Shown here: one piece after another, positions 35,874-45,097 of the stretch | Layout: every line of letters begins with the position of its first letter | Numbering within the stretch: the stretch's first letter is position 1 | Assembly (NCBI RefSeq): GCF_027533505.1 | Contig: NZ_JAPZUB010000001.1 | Span: forward strand, 1-64,000 | Direction: 5' to 3' | From: Flavobacterium sp. | Lineage (GTDB): Bacteria > Bacteroidota > Bacteroidia > Flavobacteriales > Flavobacteriaceae | Length of the DNA: 64,000 bases | Notes under the pieces: model-generated | The model's input: only the letters and a program-made list of their open reading frames with translations | The model's database searches: none | What the model was told of the DNA's origin: nothing | Translations under genes and position numbers: made by a program

Positions 35874-36293
35874 TCATTGTTCCACGTGGAACAAAGCTAT
35901 TTTTTCATCCTCTTTTTGACGCATCAATCGCGAATCATCTTCAGACTTGTCTTTATAACCGCAATAATGAAGGATACCATGAGCCATCACACGGAGCAAT
36001 TCATGTTGAAAAGAAACAGTATAAGTTTGTGCATTTTCAGCTACTCGCTCTATAGAAATGAATATATCGCCGTGTAGTTCGTTTGCTACAGAGTAATCAA
36101 AACTAATGATGTCCGTATAATAATCGTGGTCGAGGTATTTTTGGTTGATGTCCAATAAATACTCGTCATCACAAAAAATGTAATTTATTTCCCCTTCTGA
36201 TTTGTGCTCAGAACGAATAATTTGTTGAATCCAAGCTTCATAATTCGACTCGTTTTCGAGGGTGAAATCGGATTCATAATTAAAACTAATCAT
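35874..36293 (-). CDS. ybeY: Endoribonuclease YbeY (rRNA maturation)
   Basis: YbeY is a zinc-dependent endoribonuclease needed for 16S rRNA 3'-end maturation and ribosome quality control. The 139-residue product has the metal-binding motif HxxxHxxxxxH in the form MAHGILHYCGYKDKS, preceded by GDIFISIERVAENA. Length is normal. It overlaps the DUF4175 gene by eight bases. Its last codons (LFHVEQ) are formed by a parS-type palindrome. Confidence 0.92.
   Translation of the reverse strand: MISFNYESDFTLENESNYEAWIQQIIRSEHKSEGEINYIFCDDEYLLDINQKYLDHDYYTDIISFDYSVANELHGDIFISIERVAENAQTYTVSFQHELLRVMAHGILHYCGYKDKSEDDSRLMRQKEDEKIALFHVEQ
35878..35893. promoter_or_regulatory. parS-like site 3 (TGTTCCACGTGGAACA) inside the ybeY 3' end
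   Basis: This perfect 16-base palindrome lies within the ybeY coding region, where its minus-strand reading encodes the C-terminal FHVEQ. With sites 1 and 2 it forms a cluster around mnmG. The CC/GG variant is less standard than site 1, so ParB binding here is probable rather than certain. Confidence 0.7.
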
Positions 36294-39200
36294 TACTTTT
36301 CAAATATTCTTGCACCTTACGGTTATAATTAGCGCGCAAAGGTAAGGTTTGACGGTTTAATATTTCTATACTATTCAGATATTCTTGTAAGCGTTTAGGC
36401 AATGGTGTTGCTGGATTGGTGAACTCCTTCGAATTCGTCTCCGATTGCCGCTTCTTTTCTTCACCTTGTTGTTGAATGGCTTTTTGAAGTTTTAGCATCT
36501 CGTATTTGACATTCAAAATACGTTGCAAAACTTCATTGTCAAAACCTTTATTGAGCAACTGTTTTTCAATTGCTTTCATTTGGTTTAGGGTGTTTTGACC
36601 TTGTGAGCCTAACCCTTGTTTGTTCAGTTCTTTTTCCAGAGCGTCTCGTAACTGCTGTTGCTCCTTGTAGATTTCCATAATAGCACGCGCGTTACCCTCA
36701 CCATCTTCGCCTTCCTCGCCTTCGCCTTGACCGTTTTGACCCGATCCGTTTGGTTTTCCAGAGGTGCCTTGTTTGCCTTGTCCAGGTTTATTGCCTTGTT
36801 GACCCGGTTTGGGCTGACCCTCTTTTCCGCCTTCTTTTTCTCCTTGACCACCTTCTTTTCCTTCGCCAGGCTTTTGCCCTTTCTTCATTCCTTGCTTCAT
36901 TTTTTCACCTAAACCTTCTTGTTTTTGAATAATATCTGGTAGTTGCATTCCAGAGCCTTGGCCTGGTTTGGGTTTCCCTTTTCCAGCTCCCGCCATTGAC
37001 ATTGACATTTGCATGCCATTAAGAATACTCGCCAACATATCCGCTAATTTATTGGAGGAAGAAACGGCAAATTGTTGATGAGAAGCCCCTTTCATGACAT
37101 TGGCATCTGCAAGTGTTGAGAGCGCTTTCTCTATATTGTATTGCACATTACCCACTTCTTTGGTGATGTCTTCTGCAATTTTTGGATTGCGTAAAGACAA
37201 GGCAAACAAGCTGTCGTCAACGTGTTTGAATTGAAGCTTTAAATCTTGTTGTTGTTTTAGGTATTTATTGTACGAAGGAGAACCACGCTTCATCCCTTTA
37301 AATTGCTTCATTACGTCCTCTTGTGAAAAAGAGTACGCCACTAAATTATCTATAATTTGACGTAGCATCGCGACATCTTCATCCATTTGCTCCATTTCGC
37401 CCGATTCCATAGAGGCGCCCATGTCCATACTCATTTGCTTCATTTTTTGGGCCGCACTTTTTTGCTTAGGTTTAGCACCCGCTTTGGAATTTTTTTCCAA
37501 CTGTTCCTTAGCCTGTTGTAAATCCTTTTCTATGTTCTTCTCACCTGCTTCGGTGTTAGGCAATTCTAGCGGCGATTTCAGCTCTTTGTTCTCTTTTTGC
37601 AATTCGTCTAATTCTTTTTGAAGTGCATCAAATTCTTTGTTGATATCTTCTTGTTTGTCCGCTGAATTTTCTTTCTCGTTTTCGGCTAGTTTTTCTTGCT
37701 TCTCACTGAGTTTATCGAGTTTATCGGCAAGCTGTTCAGCCTTTTTTTCGACGTAATACTTCTTGGTTAATTCAACGAGTTGTTGCAAGTTTTTTGATTG
37801 GTTTTTGGACTGTTGTTTTAGTTGATCCATCTTTTCAAACAACTCCTCTTTTTGAATTTTTTCATTCAACCGTTCTAACTCTTCAAGTAATTTTTTATTC
37901 TTATCAAATTCCTTGTCGGCCTTTTCCAAGCGGTCTTTCAGAAGTTCTTTGGTTTCGTCTTTTTTATCGGTTTTGACTTTTTCCAAATTTTCTTTCATTT
38001 TCTCTGCGAACGACTTCATCAATTCATCTTGCTTTTTTTGACGTTGAAGAAAATCATTTACTTTTTGCTGCTCTTTAAACTCAAGACTCTCTTTTTCTTT
38101 CCCCAGTTTTTGCAATTTATCCATTTCGTTAAACTGCTTTTCTTGCGTTTTCAAGGACTTTTCTAACGAATTAAGGGTGCTATTTTGCTCCTGCAACAGT
38201 TGAACAACTTTCTCGGATTCAGTACTTTCACGGTGACTGAAAACGGAAGATTTGGCTGATTTATAATTGTGTAGCGCATCATTATCGAAAACTTCAAAAT
38301 AATACTCATACGGTACACCGGCTTCAATACTTAAATTGCCTGGAAATGAAAAAATAAAGCGGTCATAAACATCCTTCTTCACGGGAAGCATTGCCTTTTT
38401 GGCTGCTTCGGGTTTGTTTTTGGGGTAATAAATGACTTGTAACTTAGTAAGTCCGTAATCATCACTAACTTGACCTAACAAGAAGTTTTTTTCAACCTTT
38501 AAACTATCTGGAGCGTTACCTACTGATATTGTGGGATATTGATCGGATACTACTGCAATACGATACGTTAGTCGTTCGTAATTGGGTATTTTCGCATTTG
38601 AAGTTAGAATCTGATAATCGGTATTTTGAGTGATTGATTTAGCCCATGTAAAAGCATTATTTTCTCGGGTAAAATTAGCTTTTTGCTGCCCGTTGGTCCA
38701 CACTACTTGTTGTGTCGCTTCCGTTTGCATTTGCCAAACAACGGTGGTTCCTTCAGGAACAATGGCGTTTCCAGTTCCTTTGATCGTTGTTGACGGTTTT
38801 TTTAAATACGAAGGAAACTTCAGTAGCATTTGAAAATTAGCAATCGTAGGAACGGTGACAACGTTTAGCGTGAACGATTTGGAGCGTACCGTATTGGCTT
38901 CTAGGTGAAATTCGATATTTTCTTTAGGTTTCGGGATAACAAATTGAAATTTCCCCGGAGCTGTGGCTTCCATAAAGTAACTTTCGTCATCCAAGAAGAT
39001 CATCACATTTTCGGGAACGACCTTTCCTTTGGTTTCTACCTGAAGAATAAAATCTTTGTTTTGTTCTGTTTGCAAAGCGCTGTTGGTAATAAAAAATGCA
39101 AAGGGAGCAGGCGGTGTAAATTGTTCCTGATAATGCACTACACGGTTGAGGCTTTGTGTTAACACCTCGCTTTTACCGCTTACCATAAAGAATAAAACCA

Positions 39201-39687
39201 ATAAAATAGGAATAACGGCCAAAGGTATGTATTTTTTATTGGCCGAAAAATCAATAGCCTTGGAAAAAGGGATTGGCTGTAGATTGGCTGCTTTTTGTTC
39301 GATAGAGGCCAAGAGTAACTCAGAAGTTTTGGAATCGTTGGCCAATTGTAAAAAATTAGTCAGCTTGTCTCCTACTTCATGAAAATGGTTTCCAATAATT
39401 TGAGAGGCTTGTGTGTAATCGATTCCTTTTTGAAGCTTAAACAATTTAAACAACGGAAAAAGAATATAGCGTGAAAGCAGAAAAATTTCTACCCCAACAA
39501 AGACCCAAAATAAAACAGTTCGAGCACCGGGTTGCAGCCATAAAAAATACTCCACAAAAAGCGTGAATAAAAAATAAAGCAAACCAAGCCCCGTAAACAG
39601 CAACATACCACGAACTAAGGCATTGGTGTAATACTTGCGAATAAAATCTTCCAGCTTCTGGTAAATAAGTGCCGATGCGTCGGTCAT
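36286..39687 (-). CDS. DUF4175 family large membrane protein
   Basis: The 1133-residue product matches the Bacteroidota family DUF4175. Two membrane helices lie near residues 25-80 and one near 152-168. An extracytoplasmic beta-rich part follows (about 190-500) with repeated Ig-like strands, then a very long glutamate/lysine-rich coiled coil (about 505-740). Next comes a region with PSYNKYLKQQQDLK and a low-complexity Gly-Lys-Gln stretch around residues 935-1020. It ends with a helical domain finishing LPLRANYNRKVQEYL. Function is unknown. It is the first gene before ybeY and mnmG. Confidence 0.82.
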   Translation of the reverse strand: MTDASALIYQKLEDFIRKYYTNALVRGMLLFTGLGLLYFLFTLFVEYFLWLQPGARTVLFWVFVGVEIFLLSRYILFPLFKLFKLQKGIDYTQASQIIGNHFHEVGDKLTNFLQLANDSKTSELLLASIEQKAANLQPIPFSKAIDFSANKKYIPLAVIPILLVLFFMVSGKSEVLTQSLNRVVHYQEQFTPPAPFAFFITNSALQTEQNKDFILQVETKGKVVPENVMIFLDDESYFMEATAPGKFQFVIPKPKENIEFHLEANTVRSKSFTLNVVTVPTIANFQMLLKFPSYLKKPSTTIKGTGNAIVPEGTTVVWQMQTEATQQVVWTNGQQKANFTRENNAFTWAKSITQNTDYQILTSNAKIPNYERLTYRIAVVSDQYPTISVGNAPDSLKVEKNFLLGQVSDDYGLTKLQVIYYPKNKPEAAKKAMLPVKKDVYDRFIFSFPGNLSIEAGVPYEYYFEVFDNDALHNYKSAKSSVFSHRESTESEKVVQLLQEQNSTLNSLEKSLKTQEKQFNEMDKLQKLGKEKESLEFKEQQKVNDFLQRQKKQDELMKSFAEKMKENLEKVKTDKKDETKELLKDRLEKADKEFDKNKKLLEELERLNEKIQKEELFEKMDQLKQQSKNQSKNLQQLVELTKKYYVEKKAEQLADKLDKLSEKQEKLAENEKENSADKQEDINKEFDALQKELDELQKENKELKSPLELPNTEAGEKNIEKDLQQAKEQLEKNSKAGAKPKQKSAAQKMKQMSMDMGASMESGEMEQMDEDVAMLRQIIDNLVAYSFSQEDVMKQFKGMKRGSPSYNKYLKQQQDLKLQFKHVDDSLFALSLRNPKIAEDITKEVGNVQYNIEKALSTLADANVMKGASHQQFAVSSSNKLADMLASILNGMQMSMSMAGAGKGKPKPGQGSGMQLPDIIQKQEGLGEKMKQGMKKGQKPGEGKEGGQGEKEGGKEGQPKPGQQGNKPGQGKQGTSGKPNGSGQNGQGEGEEGEDGEGNARAIMEIYKEQQQLRDALEKELNKQGLGSQGQNTLNQMKAIEKQLLNKGFDNEVLQRILNVKYEMLKLQKAIQQQGEEKKRQSETNSKEFTNPATPLPKRLQEYLNSIEILNRQTLPLRANYNRKVQEYLKSND

Positions 39688-39779
39688 AGTGAATCTAGCA
39701 TTAATAACCGCTAAAAGTACAAAAAATGGGCTACATCAAAAGTTAAATAATTGCCAAGTCAAGAATTGAAAAACTGCGT

Positions 39780-39787
39780 TATCTTTG
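39780..39787 (+). promoter_or_regulatory. -7 promoter box (TATCTTTG) for gltX
   Basis: This perfect TAnnTTTG match ends 15 bases before the gltX ATG at 39803, within the divergent DUF4175-gltX spacer. It contains the TTG that would give a longer gltX frame, which supports the ATG start. Confidence 0.55.
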
Positions 39788-39802
39788 CCAAAAATTTTTA
39801 CC

Positions 39803-41311
39803 ATGGCTCGACCAGTACGCGTGCGCTTTGCTCCTAGCCCTACCGGACCACTTCATATTGGCGGTGTTCGAACGGCTTTATTCAACTATTTATTTGCTAA
39901 AAAACATCAAGGTACGTTTTACCTTCGTATTGAAGATACCGATCAAAACCGTTTCGTTCCTGGAGCGGAAGCTTACATTTTTGAAGCGTTAGAATGGTTG
40001 GGAATTGCCCCAGATGAAACCGTGGGGAAAAATGAAAAATTTGGACCCTACCGTCAAAGTGAACGCAAAGCATTGTACAAGCAGTATGCCGATCAATTGA
40101 TTCAATCAGGATGGGCTTACTATGCCTTTGATACCGCCGAATCCTTGGACCAGCATCGTAAAAATCACGAAGCTCAAGGAAAAACGTTTATCTACAATTG
40201 GCATAATCGCGAAAAATTGGACACCTCCCTTGTGCTCACCCATGACGCTACTGAAAAACGCATTGCATCGGGAGAAGCTTATGTTATTCGTTTTAAAACA
40301 CCTGTTGATCAGATTCTTGAATTGCATGACATCATTCGCGGTGATTTAAAATTTGATACCAACCTACTCGATGATAAAGTACTGTTTAAAAGTGACGGGA
40401 TGCCTACGTACCATTTGGCCAATATCGTGGATGACCATTTGATGGAAACATCGCATGTGATTCGCGGAGAGGAGTGGCTCCCATCGCTTCCTTTGCATCA
40501 TTTATTGTACAAAGCTTTTGGATGGGAAGCGCCAGAATTTGCCCATTTGCCCTTGATCTTAAAACCTGTTGGAAACGGTAAATTATCGAAACGCGATGGC
40601 GATAAATTGGGCTTTCCTGTTTTTCCATTGCATTGGACCGATCCGTCAACAGGCGAAGTTTCTGCTGGCTATCGAGAAAAAGGGTTCTTTCCTGAAGCGG
40701 TGGTCAACTTTTTAGCTTTATTAGGTTGGAATGATGGCACAGAACAAGAATTATTCTCATTGAGTGAATTATGCGAAAAATTTGATTTAAATCGGGTACA
40801 TAAATCGGGGGCAAAATTTGATCCTGAAAAAAATAAATGGTTTAACCATCAGTATCTTCAACATCAATCCAATACCGTTTTGGCCGATTTATTTGCAAAA
40901 GATTTGGCCTTTAGAAATGTTTCATATTCCTTCGATTTGGAACGAATAGTTGCGCTCATCAAGGAACGCGCACACTTTGTATCGGAGTTTTGGGAATTGG
41001 CTGATTACTTCTTTGAGGTACCCACGGCATATGATGAAAAGGCGTCCAAAAACTGGAAAGAAGATACGCCTTCCCTTTTGGAACAAGCGTTTTCGGTAAT
41101 GAGCGCTGTCGAGCCTTTTGAATCAGTAACTATTGAAAATACCTTAAAATCGTGGATGACCGCCCAAGAAATTGGTATGGGTAAAATTATGCAACCTTTA
41201 CGTTTGGCACTGGTGGGCGCTTTAAAAGGACCCCATTTGTTTGATATCATCATACTCTTAGGCAAAGAAGAAGTTCAAAAACGAATCCAAAAAGCAATCG
41301 CTACTTTATAA
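39803..41311 (+). CDS. gltX: Glutamate-tRNA ligase
   Basis: GltX charges tRNA-Glu with glutamate in the cytoplasm. The 502-residue product starts MARPVRVRFAPSPTGPLHIGG, carrying the HIGH motif as HIGG, and has the KMSKS loop as KLSKRDGD near residue 262. The anticodon-binding helical C-terminal half is complete. glnS is present in the same window, so tRNA-Gln is charged directly. A strong hairpin follows the stop codon. Confidence 0.95.
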   Translation: MARPVRVRFAPSPTGPLHIGGVRTALFNYLFAKKHQGTFYLRIEDTDQNRFVPGAEAYIFEALEWLGIAPDETVGKNEKFGPYRQSERKALYKQYADQLIQSGWAYYAFDTAESLDQHRKNHEAQGKTFIYNWHNREKLDTSLVLTHDATEKRIASGEAYVIRFKTPVDQILELHDIIRGDLKFDTNLLDDKVLFKSDGMPTYHLANIVDDHLMETSHVIRGEEWLPSLPLHHLLYKAFGWEAPEFAHLPLILKPVGNGKLSKRDGDKLGFPVFPLHWTDPSTGEVSAGYREKGFFPEAVVNFLALLGWNDGTEQELFSLSELCEKFDLNRVHKSGAKFDPEKNKWFNHQYLQHQSNTVLADLFAKDLAFRNVSYSFDLERIVALIKERAHFVSEFWELADYFFEVPTAYDEKASKNWKEDTPSLLEQAFSVMSAVEPFESVTIENTLKSWMTAQEIGMGKIMQPLRLALVGALKGPHLFDIIILLGKEEVQKRIQKAIATL

Positions 41312-41313
41312 AA

Positions 41314-41340
41314 AAAGCCCCGACCTATTATCGGGGCTTT
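41314..41340. terminator. Bidirectional terminator between gltX and the outer-membrane protein gene
   Basis: AAAGCCCCGA (41314-41323) pairs perfectly with TCGGGGCTTT (41331-41340) around seven bases. Minus-strand reading gives a run of seven T's; plus-strand reading gives TTTATCTTAT. It lies three bases from each neighbouring coding end. Confidence 0.85.
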
Positions 41341-41343
41341 ATC

Positions 41344-42009
41344 TTATAAGTTAAATACTATTTGACCGTTGATGGTGCCTAAATTTCCTTTGAAATTTTC
41401 ATTGGAATTTAAGGCCGTTAGATCGGTATTTCTATTGAGTTTGTTAAAAAGATTGGTAAAACCGTATTGGTAAAATACTTGGGCGCGAACGGTTTTACTT
41501 CCGGCTGAAAATCCCAAATAAAAAGCACCGCCTATATTGGATACATCCAAAATATCTTCGGCACGTATCGCTTGTTTAGAAACTTCATCGTATTTGATCA
41601 CATTTGTTTTGGAGGAAGCATTTACCGCCAATTTTCCATTGACTTGAAGAACAGGACCAAAATCGAACGAAACGTGATCTTCTACAATATTATAACTGAA
41701 CAATAATCGAATTTGCACCCCTTGTAAACTAAATTCTGTTTCACGTGTAGAAAGACTGCTTTTCCCTAATGAAAATTGGCTATTGAAAAACTGCATGCCA
41801 TAAATCATACTCCAATCGTTGTAATAATTACCCCGAACAGACATTCCACCGGCAAAACCTATTCCGGGTTTGGCGTCAAAACTTGAGGTAAAAATGGTAC
41901 AATGAGAAACTCCAGCCGCAATACCAATACGATTTCCATCGCGATACCCATACTGCGCAAAAGTTATAAAGCTAGACAATACGGCTCCAAACACTAAATA
42001 TTTTTTCAT
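41344..42009 (-). CDS. Outer-membrane beta-barrel protein (PorT-like)
   Basis: The 221-residue product has a signal peptide (MKKYLVFGAVLSSFITFAQ) and then alternating amphipathic strands with glycine/aromatic patterns (GIGFAGGMSVRGNYY, SFDFGPVLQVNGKL, AFYLGFSAGS) and a final INGQIVFNL, typical of 8-stranded outer-membrane barrels annotated as PorT/OmpW-like in Bacteroidota. The ATG at 42009 is chosen because the longer frame adds 15 residues before the signal. Its role is unknown. A TATGTTTG box lies at 42035-42028 upstream. Confidence 0.7.
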   Translation of the reverse strand: MKKYLVFGAVLSSFITFAQYGYRDGNRIGIAAGVSHCTIFTSSFDAKPGIGFAGGMSVRGNYYNDWSMIYGMQFFNSQFSLGKSSLSTRETEFSLQGVQIRLLFSYNIVEDHVSFDFGPVLQVNGKLAVNASSKTNVIKYDEVSKQAIRAEDILDVSNIGGAFYLGFSAGSKTVRAQVFYQYGFTNLFNKLNRNTDLTALNSNENFKGNLGTINGQIVFNL

Positions 42010-42027
42010 GAAAAGGAAATTATGTAA

Positions 42028-42035
42028 CAAACATA
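42028..42035 (-). promoter_or_regulatory. -7 promoter box (TATGTTTG) for the outer-membrane protein gene
   Basis: This minus-strand TAnnTTTG match lies 18 bases before the ATG at 42009, in the short divergent spacer before the SPFH gene. Confidence 0.45.
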
Positions 42036-42078
42036 CACTATTCCCGTATAACAAATGTCTAATCCAAAAAATTTATTC

Positions 42079-43056
42079 ATGGATCCTATTTTAATTATTG
42101 TGCTGGTCTTCGGACTGTTTTTATTTTTGGCTTGTTTTTTTACAGTGAAACAACAAACCTCTGTCGTAATCGAACGTTTTGGAAAATTTCAAAGCATTCG
42201 TAACTCGGGACTTCAATTGAAGATTCCGGTCATTGATCGTATTGCAGGTCGCGTAAATCTGCGTATTCAACAATTGGATGTTATTATTGAAACACAAACC
42301 AAAGACAATGTGTTTGTGAAAATGAAAGTTTCTGTTCAATTCAAAGTCATTCAAGAAAATGTGTACGAAGCTTTTTACAAACTCGAATATCCGCACGATC
42401 AAATTACAGCCTATGTTTTTGACGTGGTTCGTGCCGAAGTACCAAAACTTATTTTGGATGATGTATTTGTGCGAAAAGACGATATTGCCATTGCTGTAAA
42501 ACGCGAATTAAACGAAGCGATGATGGCCTACGGATACGACATTATCAATACGTTGGTTACTGATATTGATCCCGATATTCAAGTGAAAAATGCAATGAAC
42601 CGTATCAATGCCGCTGAACGCGAAAAGGTGGCTGCCGAATTTGAAAGTGAAGCACAACGTATTCGCATTGTCGCTAAAGCCAAAGCTGAAGCCGAAAGTA
42701 AGCGTTTGCAAGGACAAGGTATTGCCGACCAACGACGAGAAATTGCCAAAGGTTTGGTAGAAAGTGTGGAAGTGTTGAACAGTGTAGGCATTAATTCCCA
42801 AGAAGCTTCTTCATTGATCGTGGTCACCCAACATTACGATACATTGCAAGCTATCGGGGCTGATTCGAATTCTAATTTGATACTTTTACCCAATTCTCCA
42901 CAAGCGGCAACCGATATGTTAAATAATATGGTAGCGAGTTTTGCCGCCAGCAATCAAATTGGTGAACAAATGAAAAAACAAAATAAACGGTTGAAAAATA
43001 GTGATGATAAAACCTCGTTGGACTATAATCCAAACGATACATCGCAACCGGAGTAA
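42079..43056 (+). CDS. SPFH/Band 7 family membrane protein
   Basis: The 325-residue product has one N-terminal membrane helix (ILIIVLVFGLFLFLACFF) followed by a Band 7/SPFH domain (QQTSVVIERFGKFQSIRNSGL), a coiled-coil region (AAEREKVAAEFESEAQRIRIVAKAKAEAESK) and a C-terminal tail. SPFH proteins form membrane-associated oligomers linked to protein quality control and membrane organisation. An upstream ATG at 42055 would add eight residues; the start at 42079 places the helix directly at the N-terminus. Confidence 0.9.
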   Translation: MDPILIIVLVFGLFLFLACFFTVKQQTSVVIERFGKFQSIRNSGLQLKIPVIDRIAGRVNLRIQQLDVIIETQTKDNVFVKMKVSVQFKVIQENVYEAFYKLEYPHDQITAYVFDVVRAEVPKLILDDVFVRKDDIAIAVKRELNEAMMAYGYDIINTLVTDIDPDIQVKNAMNRINAAEREKVAAEFESEAQRIRIVAKAKAEAESKRLQGQGIADQRREIAKGLVESVEVLNSVGINSQEASSLIVVTQHYDTLQAIGADSNSNLILLPNSPQAATDMLNNMVASFAASNQIGEQMKKQNKRLKNSDDKTSLDYNPNDTSQPE

Positions 43057-43071
43057 AATTTTGAACCTAAG

Positions 43072-43102
43072 AAGAGGCTTTTACAGGCCTCTTTTTTTTT
43101 TT
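43072..43102 (+). terminator. Terminator after the SPFH gene
   Basis: AAGAGGC (43072-43078) pairs with GCCTCTT (43087-43093) and is followed by about ten T's. It begins 16 bases after the stop codon, a strong plus-strand terminator. Confidence 0.85.
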
Positions 43103-43252
43103 GGAAAAATCGGAGTAAAAAACAACCGTGATTAAAGTGAAAACTTTAATTTAAACGATTTACAACACTTTCTTACCCCAAGTGAACAAAGTAGATTAGC
43201 TATTTTAAAAACAAGCGGAAATCAAGTTTATTAAAGCTGTTTTTAATAGTAA

Positions 43253-43349
43253 TTACTGATGAAAATTATTTATAAAATAAGTATTTATAATAATAACAAA
43301 ACCCGATGCTGTATCGGGTTTTCTATTGTTTTTACTGATGAAAATTATT
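43253..43349. repeat. 18-bp direct repeat flanking the glnS terminator
   Basis: TTACTGATGAAAATTATT occurs perfectly at 43253-43270 and again at 43332-43349, in the same orientation and 79 bases apart. The second copy includes the glnS stop codon. Between them lies the glnS terminator hairpin in very AT-rich DNA. This may record a small tandem duplication or an insertion with target duplication. Confidence 0.65.
43298..43322 (-). terminator. Terminator after glnS
   Basis: AAAACCCGAT (43298-43307) pairs perfectly with ATCGGGTTTT (43313-43322) around a five-base loop, 22 bases after the glnS stop. The following minus-strand sequence is GTTATTATTATA. Confidence 0.7.
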
Positions 43350-45030
43350 CTTTGTTTTCAATTTTTGCCCATGTGTCTCGAAGGCCCACTGTTTTATTAA
43401 AAATTAATTTTTCAGGGGTTGAATCGGTATCCACACAAAAATAGCCTAAGCGTTGAAATTGATACGACATTCCAGGTTGCGCATGTTTCAGACTCGGTTC
43501 TAAATATCCGGTGATCACTTGCAATGAATTGGGATTGATGTAAGTTTTAAAATCCACTTCCTTATCGCCATCAGGGTTTTCATGTGTGAAAAGACGATCG
43601 TAAATACGAACTTCTGTAGGTAAAGCATGCTGAATAGACACCCAATGTATAGTTCCTTTTACTTTACGCATACTCGCTTCAGTTCCACTTCCCGATTTAC
43701 TATCGGCATCATACGTACAGTGAATTTCAGTTATCTCACCGTTGGCATCTTTAATTACTTTTTCGCCTTTAATGATGTATCCGTTCTTTAAACGTACTTC
43801 TGTTCCTAAGGTTAGTCGGAAAAACTTCTTATCGGCTTCCTCTTTAAAGTCCTCTCTTTCAATATATAACTCTCTAGTAAAAGGAACTTTACGATAGGTC
43901 ATCGGGTCAGCTTCGGGATTGTTTTCAGCATCCAACCATTCTTCTTGACCTTCAGGATAATTGGTAATCACCAATTTCACTGGATTAAGGACAGCCATAA
44001 CGCGATCGGAAGTTTTATTCAACTCTTCACGAACACAAAATTCTAATAAGGATACATCGATAAGATTGGTACGTTTGGCAATTCCAATGGTTTTGGCAAA
44101 GTTTCGAATAGCCATGGGAGGATAACCGCGACGACGCATTCCAGAGATAGTACTCATGCGAGGATCATCCCATCCTGAAACATGTTTTTCTTCGACCAAT
44201 TGAAGTAACTTCCGTTTGGAAACCACGGTATGGGAAAGATTTCTTCGGGCAAATTCACGTTGTTTTGGACGAACTTTTGATTCATCATAAATTTGATTCA
44301 AAAACCAATCGTACAATTCGCGATGTGGTAAAAATTCTAGGGTGCATAACGAATGGGAAATTTGCTCCAAATAGTCACTTTCCCCGTGCGCCCAGTCATA
44401 CATAGGATAAATACACCAATCGTTGCCTGTACGGTGGTGATGTTCATGCATAATGCGGTAAATAATCGGATCACGCATCAACATATTGGAAGAAGACATG
44501 TCAATTTTTGCGCGTAAAACATGGGTTCCTTTCGGAAATTCACCTTGTTTCATGCGGGTAAACAAGTCTAAATTCTCTTCAATCGAACGGTTTCGGAACG
44601 GAGAATCTGTACCGGGTTGTGTGGGAGTTCCTTTTTGTTTGGCCATTTCTTCCGAAGTTTGGCTATCGACATAGGCTTTCCCATTTTGTATTAAAGCTAC
44701 CGCCCAATCATACAATTGTTGGAAATAATCAGAGGCGTAACACTCGCGATCCCATTGGAATCCAAGCCATTGCACATCGCGCTTGATGGCATCTACATAT
44801 TCTTGTTCCTCTTTGGAAGGGTTGGTGTCGTCAAAACGCAAATTAACGGGCGCATTATAGTCCAAACCTAAGCCAAAATTCAAACAAATCGCACTAGCAT
44901 GCCCCACATGCAAATAGCCATTGGGTTCGGGTGGAAAACGAAAACGAAGTTTATCTTTTGATAAGCCGTTGTTTAAATCGTCTTCAATGATTTGCTCGAT
45001 AAAATTGAGTGATTTTTCCTCGGTAGACAT
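43345..45030 (-). CDS. glnS: Glutamine-tRNA ligase
   Basis: GlnS charges tRNA-Gln directly with glutamine. The 561-residue product has the class I motif PPEPNGYLHVGHASAICLNFG with HVGH near residue 38, LRFDDTNPSKEEQEYVDAIK, the KMSKS-like VVSKRKL near residue 270, and the GlnS-specific anticodon-binding beta barrels at the C-terminus. Length is normal. It is divergent from folB and has a TATCTTTG box 19 bases before its start. Confidence 0.95.
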   Translation of the reverse strand: MSTEEKSLNFIEQIIEDDLNNGLSKDKLRFRFPPEPNGYLHVGHASAICLNFGLGLDYNAPVNLRFDDTNPSKEEQEYVDAIKRDVQWLGFQWDRECYASDYFQQLYDWAVALIQNGKAYVDSQTSEEMAKQKGTPTQPGTDSPFRNRSIEENLDLFTRMKQGEFPKGTHVLRAKIDMSSSNMLMRDPIIYRIMHEHHHRTGNDWCIYPMYDWAHGESDYLEQISHSLCTLEFLPHRELYDWFLNQIYDESKVRPKQREFARRNLSHTVVSKRKLLQLVEEKHVSGWDDPRMSTISGMRRRGYPPMAIRNFAKTIGIAKRTNLIDVSLLEFCVREELNKTSDRVMAVLNPVKLVITNYPEGQEEWLDAENNPEADPMTYRKVPFTRELYIEREDFKEEADKKFFRLTLGTEVRLKNGYIIKGEKVIKDANGEITEIHCTYDADSKSGSGTEASMRKVKGTIHWVSIQHALPTEVRIYDRLFTHENPDGDKEVDFKTYINPNSLQVITGYLEPSLKHAQPGMSYQFQRLGYFCVDTDSTPEKLIFNKTVGLRDTWAKIENKE

Positions 45031-45049
45031 AGAAATTTCTTAATTTTAG

Positions 45050-45057
45050 CAAAGATA
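45050..45057 (-). promoter_or_regulatory. -7 promoter box (TATCTTTG) for glnS
   Basis: This perfect minus-strand TAnnTTTG match ends 19 bases before the glnS ATG at 45030. The short spacer to folB also has to hold any promoter for that divergent gene. Confidence 0.5.
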
Positions 45058-45097
45058 TGTTTAATTCGTCAATTTGAAAATTGGCACCGAAATAAAA

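Noticed and set aside
41737..41752. parS-like sequence TGTTTCACGTGTAGAA
   Set aside because: Only the left half matches parS; the palindrome is broken and the bases are accounted for by the outer-membrane protein coding sequence.
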